NCBI GenBank assembly: GCA_018842655.1
Contig: JAGTWN010000004.1
Span: forward strand, 1,302,001 to 1,366,000
Reading direction: 5' to 3'
DNA length: 64,000 bases
Source of the DNA: Candidatus Pantoea haifensis
GTDB taxonomy: Bacteria > Pseudomonadota > Gammaproteobacteria > Enterobacterales > Enterobacteriaceae
Below are positions 1 through 9,991 of the stretch, in pieces. Positions within the stretch are counted from its first letter, which is position 1; each line of letters starts with the position of its first letter. The notes beneath the pieces are model-generated. The model did not search any database. It was not told the origin of the DNA and was given only the letters and a program-made list of their open reading frames with translations. Position numbers and translations under genes: made by a program.

Positions 1-152
1 CCCATCTCGCCCTGAACACGCTCGACCAGATCCTGAAAGATGCCAATCTTAAGCGGACGTGCTTCACCTTCTGCGCTAAAGCAGTGCGGAAAACGCTCCG
101 CCAGAAAGCTGATGACTTCTTTACTGCTATTCAACTTAGGTTGATTTTCCAT
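1..152 (-). CDS. proQ: RNA chaperone ProQ, N-terminal part (cut by window edge)
   Basis: Only the first 50 or so codons are inside the window. The reading frame starts at the ATG at 152 and gives [20 protein letters not shown], the N-terminus of the ProQ/FinO domain. ProQ binds structured sRNAs and mRNA 3' ends. It is followed on the same strand of the E. coli chromosome by prc, which would lie outside the window, and msrC is its upstream neighbour there as here. The call rests on N-terminal similarity and synteny. Confidence 0.92.
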   Translation of the reverse strand, partial: MENQPKLNSSKEVISFLAERFPHCFSAEGEARPLKIGIFQDLVERVQGEM

Positions 153-248
153 GAAATTTCCTGATTACAACGGGTTTGCCGACCAGAGCAGGCATGAACA
201 GGCGACATTATAATGACAACATCGCTAAATGCCATGTGATCCAGACGA

Positions 249-749
249 TTAGCTGCGTATCAGCTGCAGATATTTTTCTAAGTCGCTGTTCGCAAGCACT
301 TCGCAAAGCCCATCAGTGAGGCTAACAAGCCCCGCTTCGTCATCGCTATCAAAGCGATTGTAGTCAACGCTGTCGATATCGAGGACACCGACGATGCTGC
401 CGTTCACTTTCAGAGGAATCACAATTTCAGCGTTGCTGGCGGCATCGCAAGCGATATGACCAGGAAATGCGTGTACATCTTCTACGCGCTGTACCGCGTC
501 TTCTGCCACTGCAGTTCCACATACGCCTTTGCCTACCGGAATACGTACGCAGGCAATTTTGCCCTGAAACGGGCCCAATACCAGGGTATCCGCTTCTGTA
601 AGCAGGTAAAAACCTGCCCAGTTCACACCGTCGAGACGTTCATACAACAGTGCGCTAAAGTTACCCATCGCGGCGAGGAACGCCGTTTCTCCCGCCAGCA
701 AGGCGCGCATATCGCGATTCAAATCGGCGTAAAAGGCAGTTTTGTTCAT
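249..749 (-). CDS. msrC: Free methionine-(R)-sulfoxide reductase MsrC (GAF domain)
   Basis: A 166-residue single-domain GAF protein that reduces free L-methionine-(R)-sulfoxide in the cytosol with thioredoxin. Three cysteines lie at positions 67, 77 and 101. Their spacing of 10 and 24 residues matches the catalytic and resolving cysteines of E. coli YebR/MsrC. Length is close to the family norm (about 165). It stands between proQ and the divergent yebS gene, the same arrangement as in E. coli. The frame is intact, in contrast to several neighbours. Confidence 0.95.
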   Translation of the reverse strand: MNKTAFYADLNRDMRALLAGETAFLAAMGNFSALLYERLDGVNWAGFYLLTEADTLVLGPFQGKIACVRIPVGKGVCGTAVAEDAVQRVEDVHAFPGHIACDAASNAEIVIPLKVNGSIVGVLDIDSVDYNRFDSDDEAGLVSLTDGLCEVLANSDLEKYLQLIRS

Positions 750-960
750 TATTCAACCATTACCAATGACAACTGAGCGAATTTCGCTTTCGCTCGTTAA
801 AATAAGCACTAAATATCCAGAGCGACAAGGTGAATCATAGCGTTAGTTGCTATACCCTTAGCATTCTGTGGATCGAAGCGTGATGCCCGACACCGGCACA
901 CAGGCAATATCTTACCGACCGATTTTTGTCACGAACGATGAGCAATAACAGCATCACTTT

Positions 961-2204
961 ATGAAAATTCACGCTATCAGTCAGACATTGCCTCACGCAC
1001 GTTATCAGCGTTGCCCGCAATGCGATACCCTTTTTCCTTACCGGATGTGAAATCGCACCAGTCTGCTTATTGCCCCCGCTGTAATGCGCAAATTATGAGC
1101 GGTCACGACTGGTCTGTAACACGCCTGATGGCGATGGCCGCCACAATGATGGTATTGATGCCCTTCGCCTTTAGCCTGCCGCTGGTGGATATTCGCCTGT
1201 TAGGAATGCGCATTAATGCCAGCCTGATTGAAGGCATCATTCAAATGACGCAACAGGGCGATGTCCTGACCGCTTCAATGGTGGCGTTTTGCACTATTGG
1301 TGCGCCCGTTACGCTTGTTGCGGGGATAGGCTATCTCAGTATTGGCCATCGCCTCGGCATGAATCTGCGTCCGGTGCTTCTGATGCTGGAAAAGCTCAAA
1401 GAGTGGGTGATGCTGGATATTTATCTTATCGGCATCGCCGTCGCCTCAATCAAAGTTCAGGATTACGCCTCGCTGGAGCTGGGCTACGGCCTGGCGGCCT
1501 ATCTGGCGCTAACGGCGTTGAGCGTACTGACGCTGATCCACCTTAATGTTGAGCAACTCTGGGACTACTTTTATCCGCAGCGGCCGGGCAATGCCGCACG
1601 CGATCAGTTACAGGTTTGCCTGAACTGTCACAATACCGGTGTCCCTGATGCACGAGGCCGCTGCCCCCGTTGCCATACGCCGCTCGATTTTCGTCGTCGT
1701 CACAGTCTGCAAAAATCCTGGGCCGCGTTGACCGCCTCAATCGTGTTGCTGATCCCAGCAAATTTGCTGCCAATTTCCATCGTCTATGTAAACGGTTCCC
1801 GGCGCGAAGACACCATTTTTTCCGGGATCCTTTCATTAGCATCCGGCAATATTCCCGTCGCTGCTATCGTTTTTATCGCCAGTATTCTGGTGCCCTTTAC
1901 CAAAGTGCTGGTGATGCTCACACTGCTACTCAGCATTCACTTCCGTTGTGAGCAGGGTTTAAAAACGCGCATTCGCCTGCTGCGCGTAGTGACCTGGGTT
2001 GGCCGCTGGTCAATGCTGGATCTTTTTGTCATTTCATTAACCATGTCGTTGGTCAACCGCGACCAGCTACTGGCTTTTACCATGGGACCGGCTGCATTCT
2101 ATTTTGGTGCCGCCGTAATCCTGACCATTATGTCTGTTGAGTGGCTGGACAGCCGCCTGCTCTGGGATGCACATGCAACAGGAAACGCCGACTACACCGA
2201 CTAA
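961..2204 (+). CDS. yebS: LetA/PqiA-family integral membrane protein (YebS), one frameshift
   Basis: Inner-membrane partner of the MCE tunnel protein encoded next (LetA/LetB, lipid trafficking across the envelope). The protein has two similar halves, each opening with a rubredoxin-like zinc ribbon (CPQC/CPRC, then CLNC/CPRC) followed by about four membrane segments. The frame starts at ATG 961 and reads [20 protein letters not shown]. It shifts by one missing base in the T run at 1031-1035, after which the second frame continues to the stop at 2204. An in-frame TAA lies just upstream of 961, which limits the start. Repaired length is about 414 aa against 427 in E. coli. Without repair, a TTG start at 1011 would lose the first CxxC pair. 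Confidence 0.9.
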
Positions 2205-4809
2205 CGCTACGTTGCGTAACAAACGAAAAGTTTCTCCTTCTGGCTGCTGCCGATTATCGCGATGCTTATTGCGGGTTGGCTGCTATGGACTAACTATCAA
2301 GAGCGCGGCACCACCATTACCATTAATTTTCAGACTGCGGATGGCATTGTGCCAGGACGCACGCCGATCCGTTATCAGGGCGTTGAAGTAGGTACGGTGC
2401 AAGGCATTAATCTGAGCGACGACTATCGCAGCATTCAGATCAAGGCCAGCATCAAGAGTGATATGCGTGACGCATTACGCGAAAATACCCACTTCTGGCT
2501 GGTGACGCCTAAAGCCTCACTGGCGGGCGTGTCAGGCCTTGATGCGCTGGTTGGCGGCAACTATATCGGTATGATGCCGGGTAATGGTAAGCCGCGCGAA
2601 AGCTTTACTGCACTGGATACGCAGCCAAAATATCGCGTAAACACAGGTGAATTACTGATACATCTGCATGCACCCGATCTCGGCTCGCTCAGCACCGGCT
2701 CACTGGTCTATTACCGTAAAATCCCCGTAGGCCGCGTTTATGATTACAGTATTAATAACCAGACGGATGGCGTGTCGATTGATGTGTTGATCGATCGCCG
2801 CTTCACCAGTCTGGTTAAAACCACCAGCCGTTTCTGGAATGTTTCCGGCGTCAATGCGGATGTCAGCCTGAGCGGTGCCAAAGTTCAGTTAGAAAGTCTG
2901 GCGGCGCTGGTTAATGGCGCGATTGCCTTCGATTCACCCACTCACGCCGAAGCGGCTAAATCGGAACAAAATTATCAACTTTATCCTGATTTAGCCCAAA
3001 GCCAGCGCGGTGTTTCAATCTCGCTGGATTTACCGAGCGGCAACAACCTGAAAGCAGGCAGCACACCGCTGATGTATCAAGGGCTGGAAGTCGGCACGCT
3101 AACCAAACTCAATTTGCAGGATGGCGGCAAGGTCACGGGTGAGTTAACTCTCGATCCGTCGGTCGTTGGCCTGATGCGCGCCGGTTCACGCATTGAAATG
3201 CGCAGCCCAAAAATCAGCCTGACGGATACCACGCTCAGCAGCCTGTTGACCGGTAATACATTTGAACTGATTCCTGGCGAAGGTGCGCCGCAGCAGCACT
3301 TTACCGTGCTGCCCTCAAATGAATCACTGTTGCAAAAGCCGAACGTCCTCACGGTTAAGCTGAACGCGCCGGAAAGCTATGGCATCGACGCCGGTCAACC
3401 GCTGATGCTGCACGGCATGAAGATTGGCCAGGTGATGTCGCGCAACCTGGATGAAAATGGCGTCAATTTTGTCGTGGCGGTGAACCCGGAATATCGCCAG
3501 CTGGTGCATGGCGACAGTAAATTCATCGTTAACAGCCGCCTCGATGTGAAGCTCGGCCTGGACGGCATGCAGGTGATTGGTGCCAGTGCTCGCGAGTGGG
3601 TCGAGGGCGGTATTCGTCTTGAACCCGGTAAAAATGGCAACGTGAAGCCGAACTATCCGCTGTTTGCCGATGCCGATAAAGCGGCAGAAGGTATCACTGG
3701 CGACAGCCCGTCAACAACCCTGACGCTTTCTGCCACCAGCCTGCCCGATGTACAAGCCGGTTCAGTGGTGCTGTATCGTAAGTATCAGGTTGGCGAAATC
3801 ACCAAAGTAACACCTCGCGCGAATGCCTTTGAAATTGCCGTTCATATCCAGCCGGAATACCGCAAGCTGCTAACCAGTGAAAGCGTGTTCTGGGCAGAAG
3901 GCGGTGCGCGCGTTCAGTTAAACGGCAGCGGTTTGACCGTGCAGGCTTCGCCACTCAATCGTGCGCTCAGGGGTGCCATCAGCTTTGATAATCTGAGCGG
4001 TGCGGTATCAGCCAAAGGCGCTAAGCGTGTGCTTTACCCTCTGAAACGGCGGCGCGCGCGGTCGGTAGCCAGATTACGCTACACACTTTTGATGCCAGTA
4101 AACTCTCTGCAGGTATGCCGATTCGCTATCTCGGCATTAATGTCGGCCAGGTTGAATCTCTGTCGCTGAGTGAAGATAACAACCAGGTCGTCGCCAAAGC
4201 GGTGCTTTACCCGGAATATGTGCAGGATTTCGCGCGTAACGGTAGCCGGTTTTCCGTCGTATCGCCGGAAATCTCTGCCACGGGAGTGAACCATCTGGAA
4301 ACGTTGCTGCAGCCTTACGTCAATGTCGATCCCGGCAGGGCCGCGCGGCGCGCACCTTTGAGTTGCAGGAGAGCACCATAACCGACTCCCGCTATCTCAA
4401 CGGCCTGAATATCTATGTTGATGCCGCTGAAGCGGGTTCACTGTCGGTTGGCACGCCCGTTCTTTTCCGCGGCGTGGAAGTGGGTACAGTGACCGGCACC
4501 TCGTTGGGCAATATGGCCGATCGCGTGCAAATTGCCCTGCGCATCAGCAAGAAATATCAGCATCTGGTACGCAATAACTCCGTGTTCTGGCTCGCCTCTG
4601 GCTACAATCTGGACTTTGGTTTGATCGGTGGCGTAGTGAAAACCGGCACTTTCCAGCAGTTTATTCGTGGCGGTATTCAGTTCGCGACACCGCCTACCGT
4701 GCCGCTGGCTCCGCAAGCTACCGCAAACAAACACTTCCTGTTGCAGGATGAAGCGCCGCAAGCGTGGCGCAACTGGGGAACAGCGATCCCTGAACCTGGT
4801 CAACCTTAA
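2173..4809 (+). CDS. yebT: MCE-domain lipid transport protein LetB (YebT), three frameshifts
   Basis: Membrane-anchored periplasmic protein made of seven stacked MCE domains forming a tunnel for lipid transport. The start is ATG 2173, overlapping the end of yebS by 32 bp, and gives [18 protein letters not shown]. The transmembrane anchor follows, then repeated MCE units with motifs such as [26 protein letters not shown]. The frame is broken three times by a single missing base: near 2236-2240 (cctttctgg expected), near 4039-4042 (before the segment encoding SETAARAVG) and near 4331-4350. Repaired length is 879 aa against 877 in E. coli. All three breaks are deletions and flanking similarity continues, so I read this as one intact gene with sequence errors. 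Confidence 0.93.
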
Positions 4810-4814
4810 GCAAA

Positions 4815-4838
4815 ACGGGCAGCCTGGCTGCCCGTTTT
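4815..4838 (+). terminator. Rho-independent terminator after yebT
   Basis: An inverted repeat CGGGCAGCC/GGCTGCCCG (4816-4824 and 4826-4834) is followed by TTTTATTT. It lies 6 bp past the yebT stop and before rsmF on the same strand. Confidence 0.85.
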
Positions 4839-4885
4839 ATTTCGACATGATACACTCCCGCCTTTGCTTCTACTGGATATAGCCT

Positions 4886-6311
4886 GTGTCAGACTCATCT
4901 TCTGTTTTTCCTGCTGATTTTCTCACGCTGATGCGTCAAAGCCTGCCGGACGAGACGGCATTCGCGCAATTCGTCGCCATTTGCCAACAACCGCTGCGGC
5001 GCAGTGTGCGGGTTAATACCCTGAAAATTAGTGTCGCCGATTTCCTGAGCCAGACCGCTCACTACGGCTGGCAGTTGACCCCGGTTCCCTGGTGTGCTGA
5101 GGGTTTTGGATCACCCGAGAAGATGAAAGCCTGCCGCTGGGCAGCGTAGCGGAACATTTAAGTGGTCAGTTCTATATTCAGGAAGCCAGTTCAATGTTGC
5201 CGGTTGCGGCTTTGTTTGATGCCTCACCTGATGCTGAGGCCGTGATGGATATGGCGGCTGCGCCAGGCTCGAAAACCACACAAATTGCCGCAATGATGAA
5301 CAACCACGGCGTGATCCTTGCTAACGAATTTTCCTCCAGTCGGGTAAAAGTATTACATGCCAATATTAGCCGCTGCGGCGTAAGCAATACTGCGCTGACG
5401 CACTTTGACGCCCGCGTATTTGGCCCGGCATTGCCTGAAATGTTCGATGCCATTCTGCTGGATGCGCCCTGCTCGGGTGAAGGCGTCATACGTAAAGATG
5501 CAGACGCCATGAAAAACTGGTCGCTGGAAAGTACGGCTGAAATCGCCGCGACGCAGCGCGATCTCCTCGACAGTGCCTTTCATGCCTTAAAACCCGGCGG
5601 TACGCTGGTTTATTCCACCTGCACCCTGAATGAAATTGAAAATCAGCAGGTTATCGCCTGGCTGCTTGAGCGTTATCCCGGCGCGGTCGACATTCTGCCG
5701 CTCAATACGCTGTTTGCCGGTGCAGCTCAGGCAGCGACAGCAGAAGGTTATCTGCATGTCTTTCCCCATCTGTTCGATAGCGAAGGTTTTTTCGTGGCCC
5801 GTTTGCGTAAGCGGATGTCCGTCGAACCGATGCCTGAACCGACTTATAAAGTAGGCAAACTGCCGTTCTTACCCGTCAGCCGTAAACTGGAAAATGAAAT
5901 TATTCAGGCCGCTAAGGCAGTTTCGCTGCAGTGGGATGAAAGATTAACGCTGTGGCAGCGAGACAAAGAGATCTGGCTGTTTCCGGCTGCGATTGTGCCG
6001 ATGCTGGGTAAGGTTCGTTTTTCGCGCATTGGCCTCCGGCTGGCCGAGACTTTCGCTAAAGGTTACCGCTGGCAGCATGAAGCCGTGATTGCGCTGGCAC
6101 AACCTGATGCCGCTCAGCGTTTCGAGCTAAGCGCAGCCGAGGCGGAAGAGTGGTATCGTGGTCGCGATGTGTATCCTGAATCCACGCCTGTTCCAGATGA
6201 AATGATAGTGACGTTTCAGCAGCAGCCGTTAGGGCTGGCTAAAAAGTAGGAAGCCGGATAAAAAACAGTTATCCGCGCGAACTGGTACGTGATGGACGGC
6301 TGTTTCGTTAA
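4886..6311 (+). CDS. rsmF: 16S rRNA m5C1407 methyltransferase RsmF (YebU), two frameshifts
   Basis: SAM-dependent RNA cytosine-5 methyltransferase of the NOL1/NOP2/Sun family acting on C1407 of 16S rRNA. It contains the SAM motif [13 protein letters not shown] and the catalytic motifs DAPCSGEG (the PC motif) and YSTCTLN (the TC motif). The start is GTG 4886. One T is missing in the run at 5104-5107 (EGF|WITRED). One A is missing near 6241-6245, which makes a false stop after GLAKK. With that repaired, the conserved tail [16 protein letters not shown] continues to the stop at 6309-6311. Repaired length is about 475 aa against 479 in E. coli. Confidence 0.92.
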
Positions 6312-6314
6312 TCT

Positions 6315-6962
6315 CTATTGCACCTGCACCAGCGTTAAATAATTACCAAATACCGCGCCGGTATCAATGTAATGTAGATTATTGATATCGAGCGGTTTAT
6401 GCAGAGGCGTATGGCCAAAATAAAAGGCGTCGGCACCCTGAATGGTGCCGCGCTTGCCTTGTTGAAATCCATCAATACGCTTACGGCTCCATACCACATC
6501 GTGCCAGTTTACGGGTTGTTCCCACGCATAGTGCTCAGCAGGATAATCTGCGTGAGCGATGATCACTGTGCGATCTTCAAGCTGTAAATGCAGAATAAGC
6601 GGCACGTCATTGAGACGTTTAAGCGCATGCCTGGCGGCAATCAATTCCGTTCCTTTTAATTGCCAAAACCACTCACCACCGTTCATTATCCATAGCTGAC
6701 TTTCGTGACACCGTAACGCCCTCAGCGCCATATCTTCATGATTTCCCCGCACGCAGCGGAACCACGGCTCTTCAATCAACTGCAAACAGCCCAGACTGTC
6801 TGGTCCGCGATCAATTAAATCGCCAACGGAAATCAGTAGATCTTGCTGTCGGTCAAAATCATGTGTTGTCAGTAACGCGTCAAGCTGGCTGCGACAACCG
6901 TGTAAATCACCCACAATCCATATTCTCTGCCAGTTTTCACCGTTCAAATATTGATAATTCAT
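6315..6962 (-). CDS. pphA: Serine/threonine protein phosphatase PphA
   Basis: A 215-residue PPP-family metallophosphatase. The three metal-binding motifs are present: GDLHG (18-22), GDLIDRGPDS (47-56) and RGNHED (72-77), with downstream histidines in AHADYP and YFGHTP. In E. coli PphA (PrpA) dephosphorylates proteins and is linked to the response to misfolded protein. It is convergent with rsmF, whose repaired stop lies 3 bp away. In E. coli yebV and yebW lie between these two genes; they are absent here. Length matches the 218 aa of E. coli. Confidence 0.92.
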   Translation of the reverse strand: MNYQYLNGENWQRIWIVGDLHGCRSQLDALLTTHDFDRQQDLLISVGDLIDRGPDSLGCLQLIEEPWFRCVRGNHEDMALRALRCHESQLWIMNGGEWFWQLKGTELIAARHALKRLNDVPLILHLQLEDRTVIIAHADYPAEHYAWEQPVNWHDVVWSRKRIDGFQQGKRGTIQGADAFYFGHTPLHKPLDINNLHYIDTGAVFGNYLTLVQVQ

Positions 6963-7077
6963 TGTTCAGCCTTCGCCTGAATATGCTCTGACTTAGAATT
7001 ATAGACGGTGTGACAGACAGAGCCGCCGGGCAAAGAGAACATCAGCAGGCTATTTTTAGCCCTTCCCGGCTCACCCT

Positions 7078-7259
7078 TTATCCACGCTTTTCGGCAGGCC
7101 GGCCTGGCCGACGCACTAATTCCCCCCACAGTTAGGACAAACATGCAGCAAACGCTTTTCTGCACAGTCAGCACAGAATGTGCACTCAAAAGAGCATATT
7201 CGCGCTTCACGCGAGGCTGGCGGTAAGCCAGCTCCACAACATTCACAGTTCGGACGCAT
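7078..7259 (-). CDS. DUF1272 small zinc-ribbon-like protein, one frameshift
   Basis: The frame from ATG 7259 reads MRPNCECCGAGLPPASREAR, then ICSFECTFCADCAEKR, then VCPNCGG. This is the cysteine pattern of the DUF1272 family (CxCC ... CxxxCxFCxxC ... CPNCGG), so it probably binds zinc; function unknown. A premature TAG follows a G6 run (C6 at 7122-7127 on the plus strand). One more G restores the usual family ending ELVRRPGRPAEKRG with a stop at 7078-7080, giving about 60 aa. A longer open frame covers the same DNA but has no family resemblance. First gene of the accessory segment between pphA and sdsR. Confidence 0.8.
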
Positions 7260-7504
7260 TTCCAGCACAGGTCACCTCTCAGGTCAGTTTTTTCTTCAGC
7301 TTCGCAAAGCCACACAGACCTGTCGAGGCTGATAGCGGACAAGAATGCGCCATTTAGCGACACATTCTCTCTTTGGCAAATCGCATCATGAAAAGCGCAG
7401 CGACAGATACATCAGGCAATTTAACTTTGATGTTCAGCCCAGGCGTCACTAACCTTTATTTAACCACCCCGTAAGCTCGCGCAGACGGGCGCGGTTCCTC
7501 ATCT

Positions 7505-7528
7505 GCCCCTGTCGCCGGGGGCCTTTTT
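7505..7528 (+). terminator. Terminator-like hairpin, no obvious upstream plus-strand gene
   Basis: GCCCC (7505-7509) pairs with GGGGC (7518-7522), followed by CTTTTT. It lies 280 bp downstream of the divergent DUF1272 start and reads on the plus strand, where no gene precedes it. It may end a short untranslated transcript from the 7364-7500 stretch, in which I see nothing else. Confidence 0.4.
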
Positions 7529-7644
7529 ACACGCTGAAAATAATTTGTTACGCGTAAGACCTTAGCTTTCCTTGAACTCCTGATCATGAATGCCAGGCTT
7601 TACGCAGTGATCCTTTGGTTATTTAAAACAGATGAGGAGTAAAT

Positions 7645-8409
7645 ATGTCCAGATTTAAAGGGAAAGTGGTTGTGGTGACCGGTGCGGGTTCAGGCATTGG
7701 CGAAGCAGCTGCTAAACGCTTTGCCGAAGAAGGCGCATCTGTTGTTTTGATCGGCCGTACCAAGGAAAAACTTGAAACCACATTAGCTACCCTGCCCCAG
7801 GGCGAGCATCTGGTCGTGCCTTGCGACGTTGCAGAGGCAGAACAGGTCAAAAACCTGGCGAATAATGTGTTAGCTAAATATGGTCGTGTCGATGTGCTGG
7901 TGAATAATGCTGGCGTGGTTGTTCAGGGTCGTATTCATGAGATCGAACTCAATGACTGGAAAAAACTGATGAGCGTCGATTTGGATGGCGTATTTCACTG
8001 CGTTCATTACTTTATGCCCGCATTGCTAAAAACCAAAGGTAACGTTATTAATATTTCGTCAGTATCAGGACTTGGCGGTGACTGGGGAATGAGCGTTTAT
8101 AACGCGGCAAAAGGTGCTGTCACCAATTTTACCCGTTCGTTGGCAATGGATTATGGTGCTGATGGCGTGCGCGTGAATGCTATATGTCCCGGTTTTACCT
8201 TGACTGATTTAACTGAAGATATGAAAAACGATCAACAACTGCTCGACAAATTCTATGATCGTATCCCGTTAAGACGTGCTGGCGAGCCTGAAGATATTGC
8301 CAGTGCCATTGCCTTTATCGCCAGCGATGACGCCCGCTATATCACAGGCGTTAATCTTCCGGTTGATGGCGGTATTACCGCTTCAAATGGACAGCCAAAA
8401 CAGGCGTAA
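7645..8409 (+). CDS. Short-chain dehydrogenase/reductase
   Basis: A 254-residue classical SDR. The nucleotide-binding motif TGAGSGIG is at 12-19, NNAG at 87-90, the catalytic serine at 139 (NISSVSG) and the YxxxK pair at Tyr152 and Lys156. The C-terminal GVNLPVDGG signature is present. It is an NAD(P)H-dependent oxidoreductase of unknown substrate. Closely similar proteins are often labelled glucose or butanediol dehydrogenase, but nothing here fixes that. The start has a good ribosome site (GATGAGGAG) upstream. It is monocistronic, with an imperfect hairpin (8418-8438) after the stop. Confidence 0.85.
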   Translation: MSRFKGKVVVVTGAGSGIGEAAAKRFAEEGASVVLIGRTKEKLETTLATLPQGEHLVVPCDVAEAEQVKNLANNVLAKYGRVDVLVNNAGVVVQGRIHEIELNDWKKLMSVDLDGVFHCVHYFMPALLKTKGNVINISSVSGLGGDWGMSVYNAAKGAVTNFTRSLAMDYGADGVRVNAICPGFTLTDLTEDMKNDQQLLDKFYDRIPLRRAGEPEDIASAIAFIASDDARYITGVNLPVDGGITASNGQPKQA

Positions 8410-8635
8410 TTAGGTTGGCGGTACATTCAGTGCCGCCCTTAATCACTATCAGCAAGAGCAATAAAAAGCCCAACCTGTCAGTCTGTAAACCTGCAGCGTC
8501 TTTTGTTGATTCTCTGTCCGACAGTGATTAACGCCGTTAAATCTACAGCGTTAATGATCGCTGTCAAAGTTAAAAGCGTCATGACACTTCACTCTGTTCT
8601 TTTTAGCCCAACCTGCTTAAAGAACCTGTAAATAA

Positions 8636-9205
8636 ATGAGCGATATTTTCTTAAAAAAGCATTTATGTGAGTGCCTGCGTAGAGAAGTCATGATGAGCAA
8701 CAAACCCTTCTCATGGTTCAGGACTATACATAAAGCTGTGAAGTGTCCTGAAAGGACATTCTATTTTTGGTGGCGAATCGCTTCTTATTTATACCGAAGT
8801 AAAAAGCGCCCAGGAAAATATCTTGCAAGAAAAATAAATCGTCACCTTATCAGAAATTACCACACTGAAATTCAGTTGTCTGCGCACATTGGCCCTGGAT
8901 TAAAAATTACGCATTTCTTATCGGTGGTTATTAACGGCAGCGCCGTTATAGGTGAAAACTTTAAAATAAGGCAAAACTGCACCATTGGCCTCAGCGGAGG
9001 GGCTGGCAAACCTGGAGTGCCCCCCGCCATATATATTGGCGATAATGTTGATATAGGTGCAAACAGCTGCGTTATTGGTAATAACTTAACGATAGGAGAT
9101 AACGTGACTATTGGCGCTATGACATTTATTAATAAAAACATCCCTGACAATACCGTTGTCTATACTGAAAAAATCCTTAAAATGCACCTCAGTCAAAAAC
9201 GTTGA
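8636..9205 (+). CDS. Hexapeptide-repeat acetyltransferase (serine acetyltransferase-like)
   Basis: The C-terminal half (from about residue 90) is a left-handed beta-helix built from repeats such as IGPGLK, INGSAVIGENFK, IYIGDNVDIGANSCVIGNNL and IGDNVTIGAM, with the HF..VVING loop typical of CysE-like polysaccharide or serine O-acetyltransferases. The 190-residue size and basic N-terminal region resemble exopolysaccharide-decorating enzymes more than biosynthetic CysE. The start is uncertain: ATG 8636 has a weak ribosome site, while ATG 8690 or 8693 follows AGAGAAG closely. The gene is visibly more AT-rich than its neighbours, which suggests it was acquired. No other polysaccharide genes lie nearby. 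Confidence 0.75.
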   Translation: MSDIFLKKHLCECLRREVMMSNKPFSWFRTIHKAVKCPERTFYFWWRIASYLYRSKKRPGKYLARKINRHLIRNYHTEIQLSAHIGPGLKITHFLSVVINGSAVIGENFKIRQNCTIGLSGGAGKPGVPPAIYIGDNVDIGANSCVIGNNLTIGDNVTIGAMTFINKNIPDNTVVYTEKILKMHLSQKR

Positions 9206-9485
9206 AAGTCATCAACACAGGAACAGCTTTTACTAAAATAAAAAAGGACGTTTCGCCTGCTTTCATCACAATAATCCATCACAAGCACCAGCCTGGAATT
9301 TTCCCTTACTAAAATCTTGCAGCTTGTGCTTGTTATCTACTTACCAGAGAGGGAAGTTCTGGTTAGCAAATATATCCCTTCTGGTTATGAAGTTTCCTGT
9401 CAACGTTAAACATTTGCTTACCTTGTGCCACTGAAGATTTGGCACTAAACCTATAGGTATGGTTTCCAAAAAGGAGGAGAAGCAA

Positions 9486-9671
9486 ATGCAAAAGAAAAAG
9501 TGGTTCATTTCTTATGTGGTTAAACAGGACGCACAAGAACCAAAAACAATGCACGCTTTCATAGAAGGGGTTGATGTGGAACAGGAACTTGAAAAACACA
9601 TTTTTGAAATCAAAGACCTGATGGGCCTTGAAACCGAAGAAATTACCGTGATCTCTGTGAGCCTGGTTTAG
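9486..9671 (+). CDS. Small protein of unknown function (61 aa)
   Basis: Starts MQKKKWFISYVVKQDAQEPK and ends in an acidic, ITVISVSLV-type beta strand. The start at 9486 is chosen over an upstream in-frame ATG because a near-perfect Shine-Dalgarno AAGGAGGAG lies 7-8 nt before it. A strong terminator follows 18 bp after the stop, so it looks like a genuine single-gene unit. I do not recognise the family. The protein is soluble, lacks cysteine and has no signal peptide. Confidence 0.65.
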   Translation: MQKKKWFISYVVKQDAQEPKTMHAFIEGVDVEQELEKHIFEIKDLMGLETEEITVISVSLV

Positions 9672-9688
9672 GTTAAATATCCCCTTCT

Positions 9689-9709
9689 CCCCGCTGCTGC
9701 GGGGTTTTT
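9689..9709 (+). terminator. Rho-independent terminator after the 61-aa gene
   Basis: The stem CCCCGC (9689-9694) pairs with GCGGGG (9699-9704), with a TGCT loop and TTTTT after it. Confidence 0.85.
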
Positions 9710-9991
9710 AATGCCCACTGGCACCCTCGCCCTGTACAACCCATCGGTAACAGATCAGGCCAGCATACGTCCGTTGGCCTCAGGTTCAGAGAGAGTGGTT
9801 GCTGCCGGATCGGTTGTGATATGCCGTCTTATATTCGATACTTTTTTGGACCGGTTAGCCCGGTCAATGACTGTCAGCTAACGTGAAGAGGCGTGATAAC
9901 GAACGTTAATTCTAACGGGTCGATAGCGGCAAAGGTGAGAGATAAATCGAGGCTGCTAAACACTCAGGCACTCTCGTCAGGAGTGTACAGA

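Noticed and set aside
1011-2204. yebS starting at TTG 1011
   Set aside because: This start would drop the first zinc-ribbon CxxC, which is present in another frame just upstream; a one-base run deletion explains it better.
6959-7363. 134-aa open frame overlapping the DUF1272 gene on the same strand
   Set aside because: No family resemblance; the alternative frame gives an excellent DUF1272 cysteine pattern once one G is restored.
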